From: Salipaludibacillus neizhouensis
GTDB lineage: Bacteria; Bacillota; Bacilli; Bacillales; Salisediminibacteriaceae
Reading direction: 5' to 3'
Assembly (NCBI RefSeq): GCF_002886185.1
Contig: NZ_KZ614146.1
Span: 563,234 to 627,233 of the forward strand
Length of the DNA stretch: 64,000 bases
In this document: positions 51,257 through 60,482 of the stretch, in pieces
How positions within the stretch are numbered: position 1 is the first letter of the stretch
How the letters are laid out: each line of letters starts with the position of its first letter
Notes under the pieces: model-generated
Database searches by the model: none
Told to the model about the DNA's origin: nothing
The model's input: the letters and a program-made list of their open reading frames with translations, nothing else
Program-made: the position numbers and the translations under genes

Positions 51257-52354
51257 TTATTCAATTCCTTCTTCATCAAAATAACGTTGTGCACCTGGAT
51301 GAATAGGAAGATCGTCTGAACCAAGTAGGATATTTTCTTTTGTTGTGTGATCTCCTTGAGGATGAGTGATATCATCACTATTCTCATAAAGAGCTTTAGT
51401 AATTGCATAACCAAGGTCCTCATTAATTAGATCTGTCGAACCTACAAGAACTGCATAAGCTGTAATAGCAGTCACGTCTTCGTCTAGGAAGTCATACGTG
51501 TCAGCGGGAATTTCAAAAGATCCGTAACCACTGTTTTCTTCTATATAAGCCAATCCATCTTCAGTTAATGAAATAAAGTTAACATCACGAGAAATAGCTA
51601 ACTCTTCAATACTTGATGCCGGAAGTCCAAGAAGTCCAAAAGAAGCATCTAAGTTACCGTCTTGAATACGTCCTGCTGCATCACCAAAATCTTCTTCATA
51701 GGCATTATAATCGCCATCTTCAAGACCATGAGCCTCTAAAATGAGTCTGGCAGCTGATTGTGTACCACTTCCAGGGGGACCGATTGCAATATCTGCCCCT
51801 TCTAGGTCCTCAATAGTTTCAATCCCGGAATCGGCAGGTGTAACAATTTGCATAACTTCAGGATAAATGTGACCCATAAATCCGAAATTTTCCACAGCAA
51901 CACCTTCAAAATCACCAGCACCTGTAAGTGCATCTACTGCAGGAAGGTGAACCGTCATACCTAATGCTATTTCACCTTGTAAAATATTGGATAGGTTATC
52001 CACGGAAGCACCAGAAGATACTGCACTTAAATCGAAACCTTCATACCCCTCGATATTAGCACTTATAACAGTTGCCATTTCCTGACCTAGTGGATAATAT
52101 GTCCCACCAGTGCCACCAGTACCGATTTGAAGATTTCCTACATTGACATCACTCGCCACTTCGTCATTGGCAGCTTCGTCGTTCTGCGCCCCATCATTTT
52201 CATCGGCGGCATTTTCTTCTGCGGTGTTGTTTGCACCTTCGTTAACGTCAGTACCACCATTGTCTGTGGAATTGTCGTTTTCGCCCCCACAAGCAGATAG
52301 TACGATACTACCTGTTAAGAGTAACGCAAACATGGAACCAAATTTCTTCTTCAA
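51257..52354 (-). CDS. TAXI-family TRAP transporter solute receptor (lipoprotein)
   Basis: Extracytoplasmic receptor of the TRAP-associated extracytoplasmic immunogenic (TAXI) family. Lipoprotein signal MKKKFGSMFALLLTGSIVLS with Cys22, then an acidic Asn/Asp/Glu/Ala linker of about 45 residues. The fold starts NLQIGTGGTGGTYYPLGQEMA, the family hallmark. Known TAXI receptors bind glutamate or related acids, but the ligand here is unknown. The product has 365 residues. TTG 52354 follows AAGGGGGTATG on the minus strand. Confidence 0.92.
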   Translation of the reverse strand: MKKKFGSMFALLLTGSIVLSACGGENDNSTDNGGTDVNEGANNTAEENAADENDGAQNDEAANDEVASDVNVGNLQIGTGGTGGTYYPLGQEMATVISANIEGYEGFDLSAVSSGASVDNLSNILQGEIALGMTVHLPAVDALTGAGDFEGVAVENFGFMGHIYPEVMQIVTPADSGIETIEDLEGADIAIGPPGSGTQSAARLILEAHGLEDGDYNAYEEDFGDAAGRIQDGNLDASFGLLGLPASSIEELAISRDVNFISLTEDGLAYIEENSGYGSFEIPADTYDFLDEDVTAITAYAVLVGSTDLINEDLGYAITKALYENSDDITHPQGDHTTKENILLGSDDLPIHPGAQRYFDEEGIE

Positions 52355-52384
52355 AATCCATACCCCCTTATTTTTTTAGAGTTG

Positions 52385-52417
52385 AAAAAATATCAACACT
52401 TGTAATAAATGTTGATA
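52385..52417 (-). promoter_or_regulatory. Terminator-like hairpin at the very 5' end of the TAXI mRNA
   Basis: On the minus strand TATCAACA pairs with TGTTGATA and is followed by TTTTTTC. It lies between the promoter and the start codon, beginning within about three bases of the expected transcription start, so it could be an attenuator or an RNA-stabilising 5' hairpin. Confidence 0.5.
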
Positions 52418-52426
52418 GTCTCTTAC

Positions 52427-52455
52427 ATTTAATCAAAATTATGAAAGATTGTCAA
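52427..52455 (-). promoter_or_regulatory. Promoter of the TAXI receptor gene
   Basis: On the minus strand a perfect TTGACA (52450-52455) and TTAAAT (52427-52432) are separated by 17 bases. Confidence 0.65.
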
Positions 52456-52555
52456 AATAATTATATCCAAAAATATGTAATTATAGACTAACTGTTTCAG
52501 AGAATGTTAGAAATAATTGAATAGTAATTATATCTATTTCATCATTGAGACAGTC

Positions 52556-53959
52556 TTATTTAACCTCACGTTTGGTGTCTATCTTAAATTCCTCTATTTC
52601 CTGTTCATCTACAAAAGACATTCGTTCCCATTTACGGGTTTTCCATCGGTGGAGCATTAATAATCCTCTAAGCCATTCGTCCATAATCAATGCTATCCAG
52701 ATACCAATTAGTCCTAGACCTAACCAAATACCAGCCGCATAGGAAATGGTTACTGAGACTCCCCACATTGATAATATGCCAATATAGACAGGGAATTTTA
52801 CATCTCCAGCTGCTCGAAGGCAATTGATGACTATCAGATTGAACGCTCTTCCTGGTTCAAGGATTACGGTTAATAATAATAGTAAGCTTCCTAATTGAAT
52901 GATTTCCTGATTACTAGTAAAGATAGATAATAATTCCTCAGAAAACAAAGCGAAAATGAGAGCTGCAAAAGTAGATACACTCATACCGATCCAGAGACTT
53001 TTTAAACACCTTTGATAAGCTTCTTCATTTTTTTTCTCTCCAATTAAATACCCTACAATAATTTGAGTACCTTGACCAATTGCTATGGCAAATAAGAAGG
53101 CAATCATCATAATGTTTAAAGTGTATACTCGAGTTGTTAAGGCTGTTGTTCCCATGGAAGCAATAAAATAAGTTATTACCATTTGTGATGAGTTGTATGA
53201 CAGCTGCTCGCCTGCAGAAGGAATACCTATGCGAAGAAGATCTTTGAGCTCTTTTTTGGGGAACTTTTTCACAAGAAAACTCCATGGTAAATCACCATTT
53301 ACTCGTTTGTATAACAAAACAAATAAAATAATAGTTCCTATTGTTCTACTCACAGCAGTACTAAGTGCAACGCCAGTTACGCCTAATACTGGAGCTCCAA
53401 ACGCTCCAAATATAAAAATATAATTACCAAAGATATTTAAAACATTCATCCCTAACGTGACATACATGGCATCTTTTGTAAAACCATGACTTTTGACAAT
53501 GGCAGATAGAGTCATAATTAATGCTTGAACGAAAGATACACCGCCTACTATTTTAATATATATAACAGCAGTTCCTAATAACTCATCGGGTAGATTCATC
53601 GCAGTCAGGATTTGTTCACCAAAGAAGAACAAGATAATACTTAGCAGGAAGCCAAATAAAATATTTGCTATTATTGACACTACTGCAATTTGTCCAGCAC
53701 GTGATTCTTTCTTTGCGCCAATATTCTGAGCAATAAGAATGGTTGTTCCAGTCGCAACAAAACCAAACATAACAATGATTACACTCATTATTTGATTGGA
53801 CACACCAACGGCTGCCACGGCATCATCGCTAAATTGGCTTAGCATTAGCGTATCTGCGTTTCCCATTAGCATATGAAGAAGAATTTCAATAAAAATTGGC
53901 CAAGTTAAAGCAAATAAAGTCATTTTGGCTGCTTTATTTGTGTTTTTTGTATCGCTCAT
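52556..53959 (-). CDS. MATE-family multidrug exporter
   Basis: Cation-coupled multidrug/toxin exporter with twelve helices and pseudo-twofold symmetry. Typical first-helix region FALTWPIFIEILLHMLMGNADTLMLS and GVSNQIMSVIIVMFGFVATGTTILIAQ. The product has 467 residues. ATG 53959 is 8 bases after AAAGGTAGG on the minus strand; the upstream frame to 53989 has no better site. Divergent from the AraC regulator gene, which may control it. Confidence 0.9.
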   Translation of the reverse strand: MSDTKNTNKAAKMTLFALTWPIFIEILLHMLMGNADTLMLSQFSDDAVAAVGVSNQIMSVIIVMFGFVATGTTILIAQNIGAKKESRAGQIAVVSIIANILFGFLLSIILFFFGEQILTAMNLPDELLGTAVIYIKIVGGVSFVQALIMTLSAIVKSHGFTKDAMYVTLGMNVLNIFGNYIFIFGAFGAPVLGVTGVALSTAVSRTIGTIILFVLLYKRVNGDLPWSFLVKKFPKKELKDLLRIGIPSAGEQLSYNSSQMVITYFIASMGTTALTTRVYTLNIMMIAFLFAIAIGQGTQIIVGYLIGEKKNEEAYQRCLKSLWIGMSVSTFAALIFALFSEELLSIFTSNQEIIQLGSLLLLLTVILEPGRAFNLIVINCLRAAGDVKFPVYIGILSMWGVSVTISYAAGIWLGLGLIGIWIALIMDEWLRGLLMLHRWKTRKWERMSFVDEQEIEEFKIDTKREVK

Positions 53960-54091
53960 TTGAATACCTACCTTTATAGAAAGTTGCACATTTTCTTTTG
54001 AATTCCTTTAACATCATACTTGAATTTATAGTAATATAGTAGATAATAAATCGATCAGTATTGGACAAAAACGACTTAGAGGTGATATGAA

Positions 54092-54970
54092 ATGATGATG
54101 ATTAAAACAGTGATTCCTCCACTACCTATTTTTATAAAAGGTGGAAGAGCTATTTTTAGAAAAGGAGAAGCTCATTTCAAAAGAAGGTTTCACATTTTTA
54201 ACTTGATATTTGTTACAAAAGGAACTTTATATATGAAAGAAGAAGAGAATACCTATAGCGTTACTGAAGGAGAATATATTGTATTGGCTCCACATTTGGA
54301 ACACGTAGGGAATAAAAAATGTACGGAAGAAACCGAATATAGCTGGATTCACTTTACTCTCTCATCTAACTATAAATTAGTAGAAGAAACAGAAGTAGAT
54401 TGGTCGAATATCATTAAGCGGGAAAATACATTTATACATTCTGATTTATATGAACTATTTATTCCAAGAAACGGTGATTTCCAGAAGGTTGAGCATGCTA
54501 AAGACCTGTTTAACAATCTTCTTCAATTAAATGACTCAAATGATCCCGCAGAAAGAATGAAACAGCAAACCTATTTTTTTGAAATAATTGTTCAGTTACA
54601 AAAAGAAGCGTTAGAACTACCTACCAGTGCGCAAACGGTTTCAAATAGATGTATTCAGTATATTAAAGATAATTATCGAAAGAATACATTTAATATTAAA
54701 ACTATGTCCAAAGATTTACTCTACCATCCAGATTATTTAACTAGATCTATGAAAAAAAGTATTGGAATGACACCAATTCAGTATGTGAATCATTACCGGC
54801 TTTCTCAAGCCAAAAAATCTTTGCAAGAAGGGAGTCTAGACTTGAAATCAATATCAAAGGAATCGGGTTTCTCAGACATTAGTTATTTTTCGAGGGTATT
54901 TAAGAAAAAAGAAGGGATGACTCCAGGTCAATACCGGCGATTAAGTAGTAATCGATACCATCTTAAATAA
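54092..54970 (+). CDS. AraC-family transcriptional regulator
   Basis: N-terminal cupin-like sensor domain (about 25-100: HIFNLIFVTKGTLYM, VTEGEYIVLAPHLEHVG) and C-terminal double helix-turn-helix (about 190-285: MSKDLLYHPDYLTRSMKKSI, GMTPIQYVNHYRLSQAKKSL, SISKESGFSDISYFSRVFKK). The product has 292 residues. ATG 54092 follows AGAGGTGA. Its divergence from the MATE gene suggests that one as target; it also precedes the maltodextrin operon. Confidence 0.9.
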   Translation: MMMIKTVIPPLPIFIKGGRAIFRKGEAHFKRRFHIFNLIFVTKGTLYMKEEENTYSVTEGEYIVLAPHLEHVGNKKCTEETEYSWIHFTLSSNYKLVEETEVDWSNIIKRENTFIHSDLYELFIPRNGDFQKVEHAKDLFNNLLQLNDSNDPAERMKQQTYFFEIIVQLQKEALELPTSAQTVSNRCIQYIKDNYRKNTFNIKTMSKDLLYHPDYLTRSMKKSIGMTPIQYVNHYRLSQAKKSLQEGSLDLKSISKESGFSDISYFSRVFKKKEGMTPGQYRRLSSNRYHLK

Positions 54971-54998
54971 GAGTATGTAAGGTTTTAATTAGATGTAA

Positions 54999-55199
54999 AT
55001 ATTACATATTACAGAAGTAGTACATTCAGTTACTAAATTAGTAGGTGGTGCAAACGTATTGCACAGTATTACCAAGCAAGTAGATAAAATAGTAAAAGAA
55101 CAGACTTTACGTCGGGAAGAGCTAGCGAATGAAACAGATTCCCTTAAAGAATCTGCAGGAATATTAAAGAATGATAGTAATGAAATCCATATAAAATAA
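54999..55199 (+). pseudogene. Short orphan reading frame, possible decayed gene 3' end
   Basis: An open frame of 66 codons without ATG or a convincing start encodes EVVHSVTKLVGGANVLHSIT and a charged helical end (TLRREELANETDSLKESAGI). The style recalls the helical C-terminus of signalling proteins. A TTG at codon 21 has GGTGGTG upstream, so a 46-residue protein cannot be excluded. It most likely represents a remnant left by deletion; the gene of origin is not identified. Confidence 0.35.
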
Positions 55200-55238
55200 G
55201 GGGTTTAGATAAATTAATTAAAAATAAGAAAAAAAAGG

Positions 55239-55268
55239 TTGTAATATTATCAGAGGCAATAGTATAAT
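55239..55268 (+). promoter_or_regulatory. Promoter of the maltodextrin operon
   Basis: TTGTAA (55239-55244) and a perfect TATAAT (55263-55268) are separated by 18 bases. The expected start near 55275 gives a leader of about 225 bases. Confidence 0.6.
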
Positions 55269-55290
55269 AAACTCATAAGTTAGTGCAAGC

Positions 55291-55322
55291 GATTTCACGA
55301 TATAAGTCGTGAAATTGTTTTT
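55291..55322 (+). terminator. Terminator-like hairpin in the mdx leader
   Basis: ATTTCACGA (55292-55300) pairs with TCGTGAAAT (55307-55315), followed by TGTTTTT. The first arm overlaps the second operator-like site. It may attenuate the operon. Confidence 0.6.
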
Positions 55323-55397
55323 ACTAATTTTGTGCAAACGTTTGTCTAAGGGTAATCTAGTATTGCAAGGATAGAATCTAGTTTAAAAGTATGAATT

Positions 55398-55440
55398 ACT
55401 AGAGGAGACTGGATGCATATCCTGTCTTAGCATAGCTAGT
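55398..55440 (+). promoter_or_regulatory. Second stem-loop in the mdx leader with a five-codon mini-ORF
   Basis: ACTAG/CTAGT closes the structure and AGACTGGAT pairs with ATCCTGTCT (one mismatch). Inside it GAGGAG precedes ATG CAT ATC CTG TCT TAG (ATG at 55413), a possible leader peptide whose ribosome site lies in the stem region. Confidence 0.4.
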
Positions 55441-55501
55441 GGAATCACTCGGGTAGACTAACGCATAAAGCAGTACTTAATTTAACTGAGGGGGAAATGA
55501 A

Positions 55502-56809
55502 ATGTTTAAAGGAAAGTTGTTTTTACTAACCTTAATTTTACTATTGTTATCTGTCGTTTTAGTCGCTTGTGGAGGAAATGAGAATGCGGAAACAAACAAC
55601 GAAGGTAATACTCCTGTTGAAGAAACTAATGAAGCAAATGAAAGTGATGAATCCGCAAATGATGGACAAGTTCCTGAAAAACCTGAAGAGCTAACTATGT
55701 GGGTTAATGACGAGGAATCTCAAATTGCTGCTTATGAAACTATTGCTGATAAATTCACTGAAGAATACGGTATCGAAGTTACAATGACACCTTATGATAT
55801 GTTAGATCAAACAGAAGGTATGTCTTTGGATGGTCCTTCAGGACAAGGACCGGACATTTTTTTCCAACCACATGACCGAATGGGGGACATTCACCTACAA
55901 GGTTTAGCTGCAGAATTGGAATTGACAGAGGACCAACTAGATCGCCTCTCTGAATATAATGAGGAAGCAGTCACTTCATTCAGTTATGAAGGTATTCAAT
56001 ATGGTATCCCTGCAGTTGTGGAGACCTATGCACTATTTCGTAACACGGAATTAGTTCCGGATGCGCCAGAAACTATGGATGATTTGATGGGCGTTGCTCG
56101 TGATTTAACGGATGGAGATACTTATGGATTCTTGATGGAAGCTAATAATTTTTACTTCTCTTATCCGTTTTTAACTGGACCAGGTGGTTATGTATTTGCA
56201 CAGGGTGAAGATGGCGTTTATGATCCAGAAGATATTGGATTAAACAGTGCAGGAGCTGTTGAAGGTGCTGAACTTATTGGCTCTTGGTTCGAAGAAGAAC
56301 TTATGCCTACTGGTATTGATATGGACGTAATGAATGGACTATTTATGGATGGTAAAGCAGGTATGGTAGTTACTGGGCCATGGGCTATTCCTGACTATCA
56401 AGAGGCACTCGGTGACAACTTAGAAATATCTGTGCTCCCTGAGTGGGATGGTGAAGTTTTGAGCTCTTTTTCTGGAAATAAAGGATGGTTAGTAAACTAT
56501 TACACAGAGAGTGAGTATTGGGCAACTGAACTTGCGCTGTATTTAACAAATGCTGAGAGTTCTCAAACATATTTTGAGACAGCAGGAGAGCTTCCGGCTC
56601 ACACTGCAGTTGAAATAAACGATGAGTTTATGTCACCTATTTTTGAGCAAACTCAACATGCTGAACCGATGCCGAATATTCCTGAAATGTCTCAAGTGTG
56701 GGATCCTATAGCTGATGCATTTGAATTCATTTCTCAGGGAGAGGATCCACAGGAAGTTCTTGACGAAGCGGTACAAGTAATACGAGATCAAATTGCAATA
56801 ATGAATTAA
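55502..56809 (+). CDS. mdxE: Maltodextrin ABC transporter substrate-binding lipoprotein
   Basis: Extracytoplasmic binding protein of the MalE/MdxE/CycB type. Lipoprotein signal ends LVACGGN (Cys23); an acidic linker follows and the fold starts ELTMWVNDEESQIAAYETIA. GPDIFFQPHDRMGDI, PYTAPVVE-like GIPAVVETYALFRNTELVP and KAGMVVTGPWAIPDYQ are family regions. The product has 435 residues. RBS GAGGGGG. First gene of mdxEFG. Confidence 0.9.
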   Translation: MFKGKLFLLTLILLLLSVVLVACGGNENAETNNEGNTPVEETNEANESDESANDGQVPEKPEELTMWVNDEESQIAAYETIADKFTEEYGIEVTMTPYDMLDQTEGMSLDGPSGQGPDIFFQPHDRMGDIHLQGLAAELELTEDQLDRLSEYNEEAVTSFSYEGIQYGIPAVVETYALFRNTELVPDAPETMDDLMGVARDLTDGDTYGFLMEANNFYFSYPFLTGPGGYVFAQGEDGVYDPEDIGLNSAGAVEGAELIGSWFEEELMPTGIDMDVMNGLFMDGKAGMVVTGPWAIPDYQEALGDNLEISVLPEWDGEVLSSFSGNKGWLVNYYTESEYWATELALYLTNAESSQTYFETAGELPAHTAVEINDEFMSPIFEQTQHAEPMPNIPEMSQVWDPIADAFEFISQGEDPQEVLDEAVQVIRDQIAIMN

Positions 56810-56877
56810 AAGTTGTTGAGGAGGGGTTGGGTGAAATATTACCCGATCCCGAATCTTTTAATCAGGAGGAAGTTATC

Positions 56878-58188
56878 ATGGCTAAAGAAAAGAGTAAAGA
56901 CATAGAAAATCCAATCGTCAATCCTAAGCATAATTCAACGTTAGCTACGCTACTTTCAATTATTCCTGGACTTGGCCAAGCTTATAATAAACGATTTATA
57001 AAAGCTTCCGCCTTATTCATTCTCTTTGCTGCTTTTGTGATTGCGATGATGGATTTCGTTAGCACAGGTCTCCAGGGATTGGTGTCGTTAGGGAATGTTC
57101 CAAGAGAAGATGACTCACGAATCTTTTTAAGTAACGGAATTCTTTCATTAATCTTCGCGACGTTCTTTTTAACTTTTTATTTGCTTAACTTACAAGATGC
57201 TTATAAAGACGCAAAGAGAATACAATTAGGTTGGAAAGTACCCAATATGCGTGATGGATTTAGGAACGCGTGGGATACTGGCTTTCCGTACTTTTTAATA
57301 GGACCAGGATTATTATTACTCATTTTTGTTGTAGTATTTCCACTTCTATTCATGGTATTTCTGGCATTTACAAATTACGATTTGTACAATGCTCCACCAA
57401 GAAACTTATTGGAATGGGTCGGATTTGAAAATTTCACGAATCTATTTATGATAAGTGAGTGGAGAACTACATTTGTAAGTGTTCTATCTTGGACACTAAT
57501 ATGGACGTTTGTAGCAACGACGCTGCAAATTGGTTTAGCGATGTTCCTTGCAATTATAGTGAATGATCCGCGTGTGAAGTTTAAAAAACTAATCCGAACA
57601 GTTTTTATTTTACCTTGGGCTGTACCTGCCTTTGTAACCATTATTATCTTTTCTGCAATTTTCAATGATAATTTTGGTGCAATCAATTTGCAGATCATTG
57701 AACCATTATTTAATACGAGTATTCCCTGGTTACAAGATCCGCTTTGGACAAGAATAGCATTAATTGTCATTCAAGTCTGGCTTGGCTTCCCGTTTGTGTA
57801 TGCTTTGTTTACAGGAGTTTTACAGGGGGTTTCAAAGGACTGGTATGAAGCTGCTGATATAGATGGAGCTAGTCGATTGCAGAAGTTCCGAGGTATTACG
57901 TTCCCTCATTTAATGTTTGCAACGGGACCTCTTTTAATCATGCAATACTCTTTCAACTTTAATAACTTTAACATCATTTATCTCTTTAACCAGGGTGGAC
58001 CAGCTGTTCGTGGACAAACTGCCGGTGGATCAGATATTTTAATTTCGTGGATTTATGGATTAACTTTTGAAAATCAGCAGTTTAACATGGCTGCAGCTAT
58101 TTCAATTATTTTAGGGTTACTTGTAGCGACTTTTGCCTTTTTACAATTTCGTCGTTCACGTTCCTTTAAAGAGGAGGGGACTTTTTAA
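56878..58188 (+). CDS. mdxF: Maltodextrin ABC transporter permease MdxF
   Basis: MalF-type permease. The 436-residue protein has an N-terminal two-helix extension (about 20-95), then the six-helix core. The coupling motif is EAADIDGASRLQKFRGITFPHLMF. ATG 56878 follows AGGAGGAAG; the open frame from 56827 is upstream of that site. The stop is immediately followed by the mdxG start. Confidence 0.92.
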   Translation: MAKEKSKDIENPIVNPKHNSTLATLLSIIPGLGQAYNKRFIKASALFILFAAFVIAMMDFVSTGLQGLVSLGNVPREDDSRIFLSNGILSLIFATFFLTFYLLNLQDAYKDAKRIQLGWKVPNMRDGFRNAWDTGFPYFLIGPGLLLLIFVVVFPLLFMVFLAFTNYDLYNAPPRNLLEWVGFENFTNLFMISEWRTTFVSVLSWTLIWTFVATTLQIGLAMFLAIIVNDPRVKFKKLIRTVFILPWAVPAFVTIIIFSAIFNDNFGAINLQIIEPLFNTSIPWLQDPLWTRIALIVIQVWLGFPFVYALFTGVLQGVSKDWYEAADIDGASRLQKFRGITFPHLMFATGPLLIMQYSFNFNNFNIIYLFNQGGPAVRGQTAGGSDILISWIYGLTFENQQFNMAAAISIILGLLVATFAFLQFRRSRSFKEEGTF

Positions 58189-59055
58189 ATGAGTACAACT
58201 ACACGAAAAACAAAGAGTAAGAAAAATCGAAATATATTAGAAATGTTAGGGATTTATTCCGTTATTGGCGTAATGTTTGTGATTATCCTTTATCCACTTC
58301 TGTGGGCTTTAGGTTTGTCACTGAACCCAGGACAAGGATTATTTGGTGCCCAAATGATCCCCGAAAATTGGTCACTTGCTCACTATGAGTGGTTATTCTT
58401 TGATCCGCGCAGCAACTATTTAACTTGGTACAAAAACACGTTAATAGTTGCAGTCTCCGTTTCGGTGATAGGCACATTTATTGTTGGTTTGACTGCCTAT
58501 GCTTTTTCAAGATATAGATTCAAGGGACGTAAAAATGGGTTATATGCATTTTTATTATTGCAAATGTTTCCCGTTTTAATGGCAATGGTTGCTTTGTATA
58601 TTCTCTTAAATACAATTGGTCTACTTGACAGTCTTCTCGGATTAATTATTATTTACGTTGGAGCATCAATACCAATGAATGCATTTCTAGTGAAAGGATA
58701 TTTTGATACACTGCCGCGAGAACTTGATGAATCAGCAAAAATCGATGGAGCAGGTCACTTTAGAATATTCTTTCAAATTCTACTTCCATTAGCTAAACCA
58801 ATATTGGCTGTTGTTGCTTTGTTTAATTTTATGAATCCTTTTATGGATTTTATTTTACCAAGGATTGTATTGAGAAGTCCTGAAAATTATACATTGGCAT
58901 TAGGGCTGTTCAATTTTGTGAATGATGAATTCGCTAATAACTTTACCCGTTTTGCTGCAGGAGCAATACTTATCGCTGTGCCAATTGCCTTAGTCTATTT
59001 GTTTCTACAGAGATATCTTATTTCTGGCTTAGCTTCAGGTGCAACAAAGGGGTAG
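58189..59055 (+). CDS. mdxG: Maltodextrin ABC transporter permease MdxG
   Basis: MalG-type permease with six helices and coupling motif ESAKIDGAGHFRIFFQILLPLAKP. The 288-residue product starts at an ATG adjoining the mdxF stop. No ATPase gene is in the operon; as in B. subtilis the shared MsmX-type ATPase is presumably encoded elsewhere. No maltodextrin hydrolase genes are attached. Confidence 0.92.
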   Translation: MSTTTRKTKSKKNRNILEMLGIYSVIGVMFVIILYPLLWALGLSLNPGQGLFGAQMIPENWSLAHYEWLFFDPRSNYLTWYKNTLIVAVSVSVIGTFIVGLTAYAFSRYRFKGRKNGLYAFLLLQMFPVLMAMVALYILLNTIGLLDSLLGLIIIYVGASIPMNAFLVKGYFDTLPRELDESAKIDGAGHFRIFFQILLPLAKPILAVVALFNFMNPFMDFILPRIVLRSPENYTLALGLFNFVNDEFANNFTRFAAGAILIAVPIALVYLFLQRYLISGLASGATKG

Positions 59056-59120
59056 TGAGCAATTTAGGTTAGGAGCTACCACAGCATGAATAAAGTGTAG
59101 TAATGACTTCATTCACACCT

Positions 59121-59150
59121 GCCCGCTATGAGTCTACACTCATAGCGGGT
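59121..59150 (+). terminator. Hairpin after mdxG
   Basis: CCCGCTATGAGT pairs perfectly with ACTCATAGCGGG around a four-base loop. The downstream sequence is AT-rich with a T7 run at 59167-59173. The remaining 240 bases before the LacI-family gene hold no firm element. Confidence 0.75.
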
Positions 59151-59417
59151 TAATAAATTATTAACGTTTTTTTAGGTTGTGTGAAAAGGTTTCATAAATA
59201 TTGTCTCTAGCAATCGGCTATAAAACCAAACCCGGAAGAAATATGAATAATTTGCAGTATGAAAAATTATATCCAGTGTTTATAGAAGACATTTTATCAA
59301 ATATGTAGTTCCTCTAATATATGGTAAACTACTATAAAAGAAGGTTTGTCTAGTTTATTTTAAATATATTCAGCAAACATCGATTGCGACTGAAAACTAT
59401 GGAAGGAGGCCAGATAG

Positions 59418-60458
59418 ATGACAATAACAATAAAAGATGTAGCTAAGGTTGCAAATGTCGCCCCTTCAACTGTTTCCCGTGTAATAGCAAACAGTCCTAG
59501 AATAAGTGAGAGAACTAAAGAAAGGGTGCGTGAAGCTATGAAGGAGCTTGATTATCATCCTAACTTTAATGCTCGCAGTCTGGCGAATAAGAATACAAAA
59601 ACGATAGGTCTTGTGATGCCTAATTCTGCAAATAAGACTTTCCAAAATCCGTTTTTCCCTGAAGTTATCAGGGGAATTAGTTCGAAAGCACACCAACTAG
59701 ATTACGGATTATATTTGTCTACCGGTCAAACGGAAGAAGAAATATATGAAGAAGTACAAGACATGGTTCAAGGAAGACGAGTGGACGGAATAATACTGCT
59801 GTATTCGAAGATGAACGATAAGGTCATGAATTATTTGTACAAAGAAAAATTTCCTTTTAGTGTTATAGGCAGACCCTATGATCCAAACATGAAAGATGTT
59901 ACTTATGTAAATAATGATAATTTCAAAGCTGCAAAAAATGTAACGGAATATCTTTTATTATTGGGTCACAGACAAATAGCATTTGTAGGTGGAAACTTAG
60001 ATACAGTAGTTACTATCGACCATATGGAAGGATATAATCAAGCTTTATTAAACGCTGATATCTCACCTAGAAGTGATTATGTTGTCTTTCACGAGGAGCT
60101 GCAAGAAGGTGGTCAAGAAGCAGTGATTGATTTAATGAGCTTGTCCGAACGACCAACAGCTTTGATCGTAGCTGATGACATTATGACTTTTGGTGTGATG
60201 AGGATGTTAAATGAAATGGAAGTAAAGGTACCGGATGATATTTCCATTATTAGTTTTAATAATGTCATGATATCAGAGTTGTCTTCACCACCTATGACGA
60301 CGGTTGATATTAATATTTTCAGTTTAGGTTTTGAGGCAGCTAATTGTTTGATTGATAGGATTATTCATCCCCTAACAGATGCAAAAAAAGTGATTATCCC
60401 CCATAAAATGATTAAAAGACAGACTTGCAAGCGGTTCTCACCTAAAGTTACAACGTAG
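59418..60458 (+). CDS. LacI/MalR-family regulator of maltodextrin uptake
   Basis: N-terminal HTH (ITIKDVAKVANVAPSTVSRV) with hinge helix NARSLANKNTKTIGLVMP and a periplasmic-binding-like effector domain (NPFFPEVIRGIS, LLLLGHRQIAFVGGN, DISIISFNN). The product has 346 residues. ATG 59418 follows GGAAGGAGG. It lies directly downstream of mdxEFG and probably binds the GTGCAARCG sites in front of mdxE; the effector would be maltose or maltodextrin. Confidence 0.9.
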   Translation: MTITIKDVAKVANVAPSTVSRVIANSPRISERTKERVREAMKELDYHPNFNARSLANKNTKTIGLVMPNSANKTFQNPFFPEVIRGISSKAHQLDYGLYLSTGQTEEEIYEEVQDMVQGRRVDGIILLYSKMNDKVMNYLYKEKFPFSVIGRPYDPNMKDVTYVNNDNFKAAKNVTEYLLLLGHRQIAFVGGNLDTVVTIDHMEGYNQALLNADISPRSDYVVFHEELQEGGQEAVIDLMSLSERPTALIVADDIMTFGVMRMLNEMEVKVPDDISIISFNNVMISELSSPPMTTVDINIFSLGFEAANCLIDRIIHPLTDAKKVIIPHKMIKRQTCKRFSPKVTT

Positions 60459-60482
60459 ATTTTTTGCGAAATAATCTATAAA

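Larger units (their letters stand above)
55048..55346 (+). promoter_or_regulatory. Three LacI-type operator-like sites upstream of mdxE
   Basis: GTGCAAACGTATTGCAC (55048-55064), GTGCAAGCGATTTCAC (55283-55298) and GTGCAAACGTTTGTC (55332-55346) share GTGCAARCG and partial or full dyad symmetry with a central CG, as LacI/MalR operators do. The second lies just downstream of the promoter -10, an ideal repression site. The LacI-family gene is at the end of the cluster. Confidence 0.6.

Noticed and set aside
59178-59195. Catabolite-response-element-like TGTGAAAAGGTTTCA after mdxG
   Set aside because: The central CG is missing and several positions deviate; it is also 220 bases from the LacI-family gene start.
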